In this document: positions 1-9,523 of the stretch, piece after piece | Position numbering within the stretch: the stretch's first letter is position 1 | Layout of the letters: the number at the start of each line of letters is the position of its first letter | Source of the DNA: Calendula officinalis | Lineage: Eukaryota; Streptophyta; Magnoliopsida; Asterales; Asteraceae | Assembly: GCA_963853835.1 (NCBI GenBank) | Contig: OY970829.1 | Location: forward strand, 28,917,764 to 28,981,763 | Reading direction: 5' to 3' | DNA: 64,000 bases | Translations under genes and position numbers: made by a program | The notes under the pieces: model-generated | Database searches by the model: none | Seen by the model: only the letters and a program-made list of their open reading frames with translations | Told to the model about the DNA's origin: nothing

Positions 1-1098
1 CTAACCCATACCCATGGCCCTTGAACCATTATAACCACTACATGTCGATAACTCATATCAATGGCCCTTGAACCATTATAACTACAAGCCTTGACCAATA
101 GCCTATAGATACGCATTTTACAAGTAATAGGTGTCCATAACCCATAACCAAGGCCATTGAACCATTATAACCACTACATGTCCATTACTCATATCGATGG
201 CCCTTGAACCATTATAACTACTAGCCATGACCAATAGCCTATAGATATCCATTTTAAAAGTAATAGGTGTCCATTACCCATAACAATCATCCCTGAACCA
301 TTATAACCACTAGATGTCCATAACTGATACTGATGGCCCTTGAACCATTATAACTACTAGCCATCACCAATAGCCTATAGATATCCATTTTACAAGTAAT
401 AGGTGTCCATAACCCATAACCATGGTCCTTGAATCATTATAACCACTAGATGTCCACAACTGATACTGATGGCCCATGAACCATTATAACTACTAGCCAT
501 GTCCAATAGCCTACAGATATCCATTTTACAAGTAATAGGTGTCCATAACCCATAACCATGGTTCTTGAACCATTATAACCACTAAATGTCCATAACTGAT
601 ACTGATGGCCATTAAACCATTATAACTACTAGCCATGACCAATAGCATATAGATATCTATTTTACGAGTAATAGGTGTTTATAACCCATAACCATGGCCC
701 TTGAACAATTATAACCACTAGATGCCTGTAACTGATACCGATGGCCCTTGAACCATTATAACTACTACCCATGACCTATATAGATATCTATTTTACAAGT
801 AATAGGTGTCCATAACCCATAACCATGGTTGTTGAACGATTATAGCCACTAGATGTCCATAACTGATACTGACGGCCCTTCAACCATTATAACTACTAGC
901 CATGACCAATAGCCTATAGATATCCATTTTACAAGTAATCGGTGTCCATAACCCATAACCATGGTTCTTGAACCATTATAACCACTAAATGTCCATAACT
1001 GATACTGATGGCCCTTGAACCATTATAACTACTAGCCATGACCAATAGCCTATAGATATCCATTTTACAATTAATAGGTGTCCATAACCCATAACCAT
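1..1098. repeat. 136-bp satellite array, block 1
   Basis: About eight head-to-tail copies of a 136-bp monomer, cut at the left by the window edge and at the right by a LINE. Each monomer reads TCCATAACCCATAACCATGG, then a TTCTTGAACC/CCATTATAACCAC module, then TCCATAACTGATACTGATGG with a second GAACCATTATAACTAC module, then a 40-bp linker ending in TTTTACAAGTAATAGGTG. The 47-bp and 49-bp halves are visibly related, so the monomer arose by internal duplication. Positions 1 to about 580 also align with 15713 to about 16290 (offset 15712), sharing rare variants such as ACTACAAGCC and the TTAAAAGTAATAGG linker. No gene is seen. Confidence 0.97.
1086..1098. repeat. Target-site duplication, left copy, of the LINE
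   Basis: AACCCATAACCAT is satellite sequence directly before the LINE. The identical 13 bp recurs directly after the poly(A) tail at 9511-9523. Perfect flanking direct repeats of this length are the mark of target-primed reverse transcription. The exact edges are ambiguous by one or two bases because the right copy starts with A next to the A-tract. Confidence 0.93.
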
Positions 1099-4000
1099 GC
1101 CTGATCATCCACCGGCCAGGCCGGTGGTGATGAATCGAGAATCCAGTTCACTGACAGATTCGCTGTCAGAAATGGCCCCTATTGATGTGAAGATTTCTGG
1201 CCGATTAGAGGTTGATGGAGGGCATGGTTCGGGTTGGAATGAAGGAAGGAGTGTTGGTATGAAGGGTTCGGTGGTGCAGGGTTCGCAACCTGTGAAATCG
1301 ACCGTTAGTGGTGTTCGACGAAATGTCCTTCGTATGCCAAGCTTGAATGAAGGTTCAGGAATGGTGCAAGCTGGTCAAAATGGCATGGGAAGTGATAATC
1401 CTGTGTCAATTGCTGCTTCCAAAGCAAATTGTAGTGATAGAACTGTTGGATCGGATTCTGGCACACAAGGTGCTCGACGAAATGCCAGGCCTGATTCTGG
1501 TGGTGGGTTCTCTGGTTCTGGTCCTATTTTGCAGAGCACTAATAGCTCCCAACCAATTGGTGATAGAAAGGTTCCCACTGTCACTCACATTTTGAAGAGA
1601 TCTGATGGACCTCTGATTGGTGTGGATTGTACTGTTGTGGGACTGCAGAATGGTGTTCCTGTTGTTGATTTAGGAAATAAGCACCAAAGCAATTCTTATG
1701 TGAATGCTGAGATGGAGAAAATTGTTAATTCAGTTCGTCATGTCCTTAGTAAAGTTGGGAAGGATATGAACATAGTCTATGATGATCCGGAAACTGTTAG
1801 AAGAATTCATATTATTAAGAAAGCAATCAAGAAGAAGCTATTTGATAAAATGATTAGCTTGGGTTTAATTGAAGAGAGTGAAGCTTCTCAAATTGTTACT
1901 TGTTTATCGTCCAAGAGTAGAAGTTTTAAGAAGATTGTTTCCTCTTATAATCCAGTGGTTAGTAAAGAGAGTGAAGCTAGATTGGTTACACCTCCACAGA
2001 GTTTCATAGATATCTCTTCTCCCAATTGTCCTCATACCTCCCCTGCCCAATTTCGAAAACAGGTTAGGGCTCAGGTCCTTGATTCTGTTGAGCAAGCTAG
2101 TAATGTGGAGATGGATATTTTTGTGGATAAGAAAAGAAAGATGGTTGAGAAGAGATTCCAGAGTTCTAAGACTGCTGTTGTAGAAGAAGAGAATTCAGAT
2201 GAGTCAGAAACAGAGGATGTTTATATGAAGGAGAAAGATCAGTTAGGTAGTGCAGTTTGTAACCCTACTCATGCTAAGGCTGGAAGTGATGTGGAGGGGT
2301 TGAACCATCATTTTTCAGCCTCTAGCCATGATGTAATAGGTTGCACAGTCATGACAACCTGTAATGCTGATGTAAGTCCAGTTGCTTACCAGTTTGAGAC
2401 TAATACAGATCATTACCCTATAACAGTTGATCCTGGGTTAAGTTTGGAGAAGGATGATAACTTATTAAAATTCCCAGGAAATAACACTGTTGTAATAGGT
2501 AATGCAGTTATTGATGCTCTTAACTCTGGTTATAGTATTTCTGGCAATGAAAGTGATGATTGTACTGATATTGAAATGGAGGATAAAACAGGGCATGTTA
2601 AAGGCAATACTGTTGTTAATTCCTCTGTTGGAAAAAGTGTAAATGCTGAGGTGGATGTTCCCAAACCTGTTAATGTGTGGGATAAAAATAAAAGTAAGGG
2701 CTCTTCTTTTGTGGATATGTTTAGGAAGAATATTGAAAATGCAGAGTTAAGAATGGAGTACAGCCCACCTATTAAATTGGATAATGGAGGGAAAAGAGTT
2801 TTTATGATTAGTGATGATTTAAAGCGGAGTAAGTCCACTTTCTCTCTGATGTTATATGGATATTTTATTGGTACTTCCATGGATTTTGTGAAAGTTAGCT
2901 ATAGCCTTAAAAGGATGTGGAGAGCTTATGATATATTGGAAATTACAAAGAATGGGGCAGGCTTTTTCTTCTTCAAATTTAAAAGTGAGGAAGGAATGAA
3001 TTCTGTCTTAGAAAATGGTACTTGGCTTGTTGATAATGTTCCTTTAATTATTAGCAAGTGGGAGTCTGGTGTTTGCTTGCAAAGGATTGAACCTTCTAAG
3101 ATTTCTGTCTGGGTCTGTTTTCATGATATCCCCTTGGAAATGTGGTATGGTCCTGGGCTTGGCAGAATAGCAAGTGATGTTGGAAAGCCTTATTGATGGA
3201 CAAGATGACGCAGGAAAGATGCTTAAATAGATCTGGTAGGATGGGATATGCCAGAATCTTGGTTGAAGTTGATGCTGTTGATGAGTTACCTGATGAGTTG
3301 GAATTAATGTATCCTGATGATAGTCCAAATCCTGGTAAAATTGTTAAATTGAAAGTTAGCTATCAATGGAAACCACCATTATGTATTTTCTGTAAGGTGT
3401 TTGGGCATTCTTGTAAAAACTGTAGAGATAGACCAAAAACAGAGGAAGAATTAGCTAGTTTAGCTAATAAAAAAGCAGCAGTTAACCAAAGTGATAAGTC
3501 AGGTGATGGTGGTGAGGATGGTTTTCAGGAGGTTGGAAGAAGAAACAGAATTGTGAAGAATCCTGTGAGGGTTAATAACAATAATAATACCCCGGGCAGG
3601 AAGAGTGTTTTTTCAAGGATTAATTTTGGAAACCAAAGGAATTATGGGAGGAATGGAAATAACCAAAGTGCTATGATCCAGAATAGGCATAATCAACAGA
3701 AAGTTCAGGACAATCAGAGAAAGGAACCAGTTATTTTGCAGAATCAAGTCCCAAAGAATGTTAATAATATGAGGTATGTGGCTAAGAATAGTAATGCTAA
3801 CCCTAGTGTTTCTCTCCCAAAAGAAGTTCCTGTTCAGGAGAACGATAATAGAAAAAATAGGGGTAAAAGTAAGGTGGACAGTGGAAATAAGATTGGGCAT
3901 GGAAATGATGTCCCTGTTTCAAATAGTTTTGCTGGGTTGGAAGAGGATGAGGAGGAATATGATGATGGATGGGATAAAAAATATCATATTTATAAGGAGC

Positions 4001-4240
4001 AGAAAAAAGAAGTCCTTTATTATTTAGAAAACAATATTATTCCTTTGGTTGATGTGTTTAATTCTTAGTCAACAGGGTCAATATGAGTTTTATTTAGATA
4101 ATTGTGAGGAATTTGGTGTTGATCCTGATATGGTGTTAGATGATGTGGGATCTGACATAAATGGGGTTGGTCAAGAGATGAAAAATGATGATAAAATTCA
4201 TGGTAGTGTTGTTGCTTCATCCTCAAAGATTGTCCAATGA
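1097..4240 (+). pseudogene. LINE ORF1 (DUF4283 and CCHC zinc-knuckle nucleic-acid-binding protein), frameshifted
   Basis: ORF1 of plant L1 elements binds the element RNA and is thought to help form the ribonucleoprotein. The first frame (1097-3196) has a long variable, Ser/Gly/Val-rich N-terminal part, then from about residue 575 a DUF4283-like stretch (FSLMLYGYF, TWLVDNVPLIISKW, WVCFHDIPLEMW). A one-base frameshift near 3190 moves the frame to 3193-4068, which continues the domain (ARILVEVDA) and has a CX2CX4HX4C knuckle (CIFCKVFGHSCKNC, 3382-3423). An Asn/Arg-rich, basic stretch and an acidic patch (LEEDEEEYDDGWD) follow. A second one-base shift near 4064 moves to the frame ending at 4240. 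The ancestral protein was probably about 1040 residues. The ATG at 1097 overlaps target satellite DNA; the next Met is at 1130. Confidence 0.88.
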
Positions 4241-7200
4241 TTTTAAAAACCATGGCTTGGAATGTTAGGGGTCTTAATAAGGCGGTCAGTCAAGATGAGG
4301 TTAGGCAGGTTATTATTGATGAAAACATTAATATTTGTTCTGTTTTAGAGTCCCATGTCAAGAAGAAAAATATGGATTGGGTGTGTAATCGGGTGTTTGG
4401 TAACTGGAATTGGATTTCCAATTCTGATTTAAGCTTAAGTGGTGCCAGGGTAATTATTGCCTGGGATCCAAGTTTAGTTAATATCATGGTTATTGATCAA
4501 CACCCTCAAGTTATGCACTGTTTTATTGAGCCTTTAAATGGTAAAACAGGGTATTATTGTTCTTTTGTGTATGCTCATCATAGGAGGAATATTAGAGCAC
4601 AAATTTGGGAGAATCTTATTGCTTTTAGTGTCACTGTTAAAGACAAACCTTGGGTGTTGTTGGCTGATTTTAACTCTGCTTTGGATCCTAGTGAATTATC
4701 TATGGGATCTAGCAGTATGAGTAGAAGCATGGTTGAGTTTTCTGAATGTGTGGCCAATATTGAGGTGGATGACTTATGTTTTTCTGGTTTGAATTTTACT
4801 TGGAAGAAGAGTCCTAATAAGGATGATAAAGAAAGCTTGATAGAATTATGGGGAATTATGATTTTTGAAGACTTATCCGGATGCAAATGCTATATTTCTC
4901 CCCTTTTTATCTTCTGACCATAGTTCTTGTATTCTGAATATTCCTTCAGCCAAGAGAGATAAGCCTACAGCTTTTAAATTTCCTAATTATTTAGCTAATA
5001 AAAAGGATTTTATTCCTCTTGTTAAAGACCTATGGAATACTGAGTTGAATGGGTTTGATATGTTTAAGCTTGTCTCCAATTTAAAAGCTTTAAAGAAACC
5101 TATTAGGGCTTTTTGCAGAAAGCAGGGGAATGTTCACCAAAAAGTGGATAATTTGAGATCTGTTTTGAAAGATGTTCAGGCTGCTATGGTCTCTAATCCT
5201 CATGATCTTGTTTTGAGGGATAGAGAAGTGTCATGTCTTAAGGCCTATAATGAAGCAATGATAGATGAAGAGGTTTTTTTAAAACAGAAAGCTAAGGTTG
5301 AGTGGTTAAAAGAGGGTGATCATAATACCAAATATTTTCATAAAGCTATTAGAGGAAGGATTAATAGAAACAGAATTAATATGATTCAAGATATGGAGGG
5401 CAGAGTTTTCCATGGAAATGATGTTGCTGGTCAATTTGTTGCCCATTTTGAGAATATTTTGGGTACTTCTAGTATTACTTCTCCCATTATTAATCCTGAC
5501 AGCCTGTTTGGTAGGAAGCTTTCTGATCAATGTGCTAATTTCATGATTAGACCTGTGATTATGGAAGAAGTGAAGGCTGCTCTTTTTGATATATGTGATG
5601 ATAAGGCTCCAGGCCCAGATGGGTATTCTTCAAAGTTTTTTAAGCCTCTTGGAACATTATTGGTGATGATGTGTTTAAGGCTGTCAAGCAATTTTTTGAA
5701 TCTGGGAAGCTGTTAAAAGAAGTGAATGCAACCAGTATTGCTTTAGTGCCTAAGATCAGTAACCCTTTAAAAGTTTCTAATTTTATGCCTATAGCCTGTT
5801 GTAATGTAGTGTACAAGTGTATTAGCAAGGTTATTACTAATAGAATAAAAAATTCTCTTAATGACCTTGTTGATGAAAACCAAAGTGCTTTCATCCCTGG
5901 TAGACAAATCAGTGATAACATTCTTTTATCTCAGGAATTATTGAGAAATTATCACACTGACAAGGGTACTTCTAAATGTGCTATGAAGATTGATATTCAG
6001 AAGGCTTATGACACAGTTGAGTGGGGTTTTTTAAGGAATATTTTATTGTTTTTTGGTTTTCATCCTTGGATGGTCCATCTGATAATGGAATGTACATCCA
6101 CAACCTCTTTTATGATAAATGTTAATGGTGATTTTAAGGGGTTCTTTAAAGGAAAAAGGGGGTTGAGGCAGGGTGATCCTATGTCACCTTACTTGTTCAC
6201 CCTTGTTATGGAGGTCTTAAACTTGATTCTTAAGAGGCAAATTTTAGAGGATGGAGGTTTTAAATTTCATTGGAGATGTGAAGAGCTTAATATAACTCAT
6301 TTATGCTTTGCAGATGACCTCTTACTGTTTTGTAATGGAGATAGCAGGTCTGTCTCTGTTATTAAAAAAGGTTTAGAGGAATTCAGTTCAGTGTCTGGCT
6401 TGATTCCCAGTCAGTAGAAAAGCACTATATTTTTTTGTAATGTTAAACCTCATACTAGGTTAAATATTACTACCATTCTGCCTTTTTCTGTTGGTACTCT
6501 TCCTGTTAGGTATTTAGGAGTTCCTTTGATTTCTTCTAAGTTGTTTGTGAAAGACTGTAGCAGCCTTGTTGATAAAGTGAAAAAGAGGATGCTTGACTGG
6601 AAAAACAAATCCCTCTCTTTTGCGGGCAGATTACAGCTTATCCAGTCAGTCCTTAGTTCCATGCAGGTTTATTGGTCTTCAATGTTTTTATTGCCAAAAT
6701 CTATTTCTCAAGACATTGAAAGACTCTTAAGAAGTTTTCTTTGGTGCCATTGTGAGATGAGAAGAGGCAGGGCAAAAGTTAAATGGGAAGATGTTTGTAC
6801 CCCTAAATGTCAAGGGGGTTTGGGGTTAAAGGTTCTTCACACCTGGAATAAGGCTTTGGTTGCTAAACAAGTTTGGAATATTTTGAGCAATAAAGAGTCT
6901 TTATGGGTCAAGTGGATTAATGAGGTAAGACTCAAAGATATAAATTTTTGGTCTTTAGCATCTCCTGGCAATGTGTGTTGGAGTTGGAGGAGTATTTTGA
7001 GGTGCAGATCAGAAATCAGATATCATTTTTTGCACAGAATTGGAGATGGAAAGAACACATCTGCCTGGTTTGACAATTGGCACCCCATGGGTCCTTTAAG
7101 TATGTTCATTTCTCACAGGGATATGCATGAGGGTGGTTTGTTAGCAAACTGTACTGTGCATGACATTGTTCGGAATGGGGAATGCAGGATCCCCATGGAT

Positions 7201-7914
7201 TGGTTTGCCAAATTCCCCTTGATTTTTGAAGTTCAGCCTCCCCTTATCTTCAATGATAGACATGATAGAGTCTTATGGAAGAAGTTGAATGGTAGGTGTA
7301 TTCCTTTCTCTGTGTCTGATGCCTGGAATGTGATGAGGGAGAGTGCTGCTTATGTGTTTTGGTCAAACTGGGTATGGTTCAATCAGAACATACCTAGGCA
7401 TTCGTTTATCCTCTGGTTGGTTTTCCTGCAGAAGTTAAAAACTCAGGATAAATTGATGGAGGTTAAGGAAAATGAGGATATTAGGTGTATTTTCTGCAAT
7501 TTGCAATTAGATACTCATGACCACCTTTTCTTTGAATGTGACTATCCAGCTACGATTTGGGACATTATGAAGAATATGTGTAGGCTGGATATCATGCCCA
7601 ATAAGTGGTCTTATTTGGTTATGAATTTGGAAAGTATTCCTGTGAGTAAGTCCATTTGGAGTATTATACAGAGGTTAGTGTTAGCAGCCTCTGTCTATTA
7701 TATATGGCAAGAAAGGAACTTGAGGATGTTTCAGGGAAAGCATAGATCTGTTGAAGATGTTTGTGAGTTAATTAAAAATTCTGTTAGACTAAGGCTTATG
7801 GGGCTAAATATTAGAAGATCTAAACAATCTGTCTTGGCAGCTGATTTATGGAATTTCAGTTTATTAAAGGAAGGGATTTTTACTTCTTTCACTGACCATA
7901 ATGTTAATGAATGA
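4237..7914 (+). pseudogene. LINE ORF2 (endonuclease and reverse transcriptase polyprotein), frameshifted
   Basis: ORF2 nicks the target DNA and copies the RNA there. The N-terminal APE-type endonuclease shows WNVRG (Asn9), LESH (Glu38), Tyr112, LLADFN (Asp144, Asn146) and SSDHS (Asp-His at 4916-4921). Frame changes near 4835 and 4866 flank a short out-of-frame stretch. The reverse transcriptase begins at APGPDGYSS (about 5608), shifts frame near 5647, and shows SAFIPGRQISDNI, GLRQGDPMSPYLF and FADDLLLF (6307-6330). A TAG at 6415-6417 interrupts the frame just after the catalytic core, and the same frame then runs to 7914. The zf-RVT region has CIFC at 7486-7497 followed by HDHLFFEC. No RNase H domain is seen. 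The start ATG at 4237 overlaps the ORF1 stop (ATGA). Confidence 0.93.
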
Positions 7915-8202
7915 TTATTTATGGAGATGGTGTAACAAAGTTTGCAGATTTTTTCTGTTTACTTGGTTATGTTTGGCTGCAGAGGGGTATTATGGTCTTT
8001 TGCCCTATTTTTTCAGGATTTTTTATGGGGCTTCTTGGTATTTTTCTGGAATTTTCCACAATTTTTGTGAATTTTTTTGGAGATATCATGATAGGTTTGG
8101 TATTTATCAAAGTCATAGCTGGAAAATCATTGATTTACAAGGGTTTTATGCTATTTTTGAGCTGCAGAGGGTTTTTTGGGTTTTTCTAGCCATATTTTGA
8201 GG

Positions 8203-9234
8203 ATGGCTTTTCGTGTGCAGCTTTGGATTATATTTTTATATTTTTCCGGTTTTTTGGAGATGTCTATGATTTTTTCTAGAAATATTGGCCCGTTGGGCCT
8301 TTATACCAACAACTGCTATGGGCTGCAATGCACAAAGGAAAGTCGTAATTATTTATTTTTGTGCAATCCAAATGTGAGCTGCAGTTCTTTTGTTGTATTT
8401 TTTGCAGGTCAATTTTTTAGCATTTGGTTTCTGGATGTTTTCTGCTCAAATCATGGAGGCTTCAAGGCTGATGTTTTGAAGTTTTTTGGACAGCTGTGCA
8501 GACATTTAGAGTGCAGGTTGTTGATTGGGAAATGGGGGATTGTAACCCTAATTAAAGGGGTTGGTCATAGTCAGGACAATTTCAGTCAAAGATGTGATAT
8601 GGCCAGCTCCCAAAGGGTTATTAATTCTCGATACTTGCTGCAGTTTGGCAACTTTTTGAAAGCTTGGTACTGGTGGCTTAAGCATTGCTTGGTGAAGTGG
8701 AAATTTACAGGTTTGACTTTTCTGAAGTCAACGCCGGGTTTTGTCTTTTGGTACAGTTTCTTTTTTGTGATCTTAGATTTGATCTATTTTGAGTTAAAGA
8801 TTGTAAGTGTTGCTAAGGATTGTAGTAGCATGGCTCACTCTTATGCTATTATGGATACAATTTTGACTTTCATTAAGTCAGAATTGGGTCTTAATCTGTG
8901 GGTCAAACTGCTTAGAGGATGGATTGTGTGGTATTTGAGTTTTCATTGGTCAAAGGCTATTATGGATTTTATAATCACAAGGTCAAGGAGGGTTTGTAGC
9001 AGTGGTGAAGATTTGATGAGGATTTTGACTTGTCTTGGGTCAAAATCCATGAAGTACTTAAGGGTTTACTTCAGACATAATTCTATGAGAATGTTGACTT
9101 TTTATGAGTCAACATTCTGCACTTTCTCCATTTCTAATTGTCATGGTGAATGTGTCCATAGTATTGAGCCTACTTTGGCAATTTTGACTTTTGGGTGGTC
9201 AATTTTGGATCGGGATTATGATATAGCCTTTTGA
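8203..9234 (+). CDS. Unidentified 343-codon open frame in the LINE 3' region
   Basis: I do not recognise this protein. The frame is open from upstream of the ATG at 8203 (the open stretch begins by 8176) to TGA at 9232-9234. The product is rich in Phe, Trp, Cys and Leu, with hydrophobic stretches (LWIIFLYFSGF near the start, FWYSFFFVILDLIYF in the middle) that could span a membrane. Five times it repeats an LT(F/C)-type motif: GLTFLKS, ILTFIKS, ILTCLGS, MLTFYES and ILTFGWS. In DNA this T-rich, a stop-free run of this length is very unlikely by chance. It also has no indel, while ORF1 and ORF2 are broken many times. Alternatives are a degraded captured gene or selection for something other than protein. 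Confidence 0.35.
   Translation: MAFRVQLWIIFLYFSGFLEMSMIFSRNIGPLGLYTNNCYGLQCTKESRNYLFLCNPNVSCSSFVVFFAGQFFSIWFLDVFCSNHGGFKADVLKFFGQLCRHLECRLLIGKWGIVTLIKGVGHSQDNFSQRCDMASSQRVINSRYLLQFGNFLKAWYWWLKHCLVKWKFTGLTFLKSTPGFVFWYSFFFVILDLIYFELKIVSVAKDCSSMAHSYAIMDTILTFIKSELGLNLWVKLLRGWIVWYLSFHWSKAIMDFIITRSRRVCSSGEDLMRILTCLGSKSMKYLRVYFRHNSMRMLTFYESTFCTFSISNCHGECVHSIEPTLAILTFGWSILDRDYDIAF
8711..9210 (+). repeat. Cluster of TTGACT...AGTCAA short inverted repeats
   Basis: Five dyads share the TTGACT core. They lie at 8711-8732 (imperfect), 8859-8885 (11-nt arms, one mismatch, 5-nt loop), 9020-9048 (perfect 10-nt arms GGATTTTGAC/GTCAAAATCC), 9088-9118 (perfect 12-nt arms, AGAATGTTGACT, 7-nt loop) and about 9178-9207 (imperfect). 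Their TTGACT starts at 8713, 8863, 9025, 9094 and 9184 are all in the same reading frame. As RNA they would form a row of small hairpins. TTGAC is also the W-box core bound by WRKY factors, but that role is only a possibility here. Confidence 0.7.
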
Positions 9235-9485
9235 AGACTAAAGAAGATACTATTGTTGGAAGGAAGGCAATTTTAGAAGCTATTGGCAATTTTGACAATT
9301 TTAGCTATCTGGATGAGTCTTTTTTATGTAGCATTTCACATGTGATAGGATATAGTGTTATGCTTCTTTTGTTGGTCTTATTCCCAAAGCATGTTTTGGG
9401 AGGCCAAGTAGTTGTTTTCAAGATGTGGTATTTTTACCCATCTTTGTTTTGTAAATAACTTTTCTTTTGTTGGTTTAGTTTTGCC

Positions 9486-9496
9486 GGGCTTAGCCC
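9486..9496 (+). other. Terminal hairpin just before the LINE poly(A)
   Basis: GGGCT-T-AGCCC forms a five-pair GC stem a few bases before the A-tract. Some LINEs need a 3' stem-loop for recognition of their RNA by the reverse transcriptase. Whether this family does is inference. Confidence 0.4.
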
Positions 9497-9500
9497 TTCC

Positions 9501-9510
9501 AAAAAAAAAA
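9501..9510 (+). other. LINE poly(A) tail
   Basis: A run of 10 to 12 A residues closes the element directly before the second target-site duplication. It fixes the plus-strand orientation and the 3' end. Confidence 0.95.
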
Positions 9511-9523
9511 AACCCATAACCAT
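9511..9523. repeat. Target-site duplication, right copy, of the LINE
   Basis: AACCCATAACCAT matches 1086-1098 exactly. The satellite then resumes in the same monomer phase, so removing the element and one copy restores a regular monomer. Confidence 0.93.

Larger units (their letters stand above)
7915..9500 (+). other. LINE 3' region, long and T-rich
   Basis: About 1.6 kb between the ORF2 stop and the poly(A) tract. The first 300 bases are very T-rich, with many TTTTT runs and two overlapping short open frames at 7901-8200. The central part holds an open frame of more than 340 codons (8203-9234) and a series of TTGACT/AGTCAA inverted pairs. The last bases form a short GC hairpin. This is long for an L1-type 3' untranslated region, so captured or coding sequence is possible. 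Confidence 0.75.
1099..9510 (+). mobile_element. L1-type (non-LTR) LINE retrotransposon, near full length, inactive
   Basis: An insertion of about 8.4 kb inside the satellite with the plant L1 layout. ORF1 has a DUF4283-like domain and a CCHC knuckle. ORF2 has an endonuclease, a reverse transcriptase and a zf-RVT tail. A long T-rich 3' region and a poly(A) tract follow. It is flanked by 13-bp duplications, so it inserted by reverse transcription of an RNA. The coding frame begins almost at the left junction, so there is little or no 5' untranslated leader and the element may be slightly 5'-truncated. At least five indels and one in-frame stop break the two main frames, so this copy is not autonomous. 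The clade is assigned from motifs; the family name is unknown. Confidence 0.95.

Noticed and set aside
1375..4886. Minus-strand and alternative-frame open frames within the first LINE
   Set aside because: They are shadows of ORF1 and ORF2, whose domains are clearly on the plus strand.
7901..8200. Two overlapping 92- and 99-codon frames after ORF2
   Set aside because: The stretch is extremely T-rich, giving Phe-rich products in two frames at once. Simple composition explains them.
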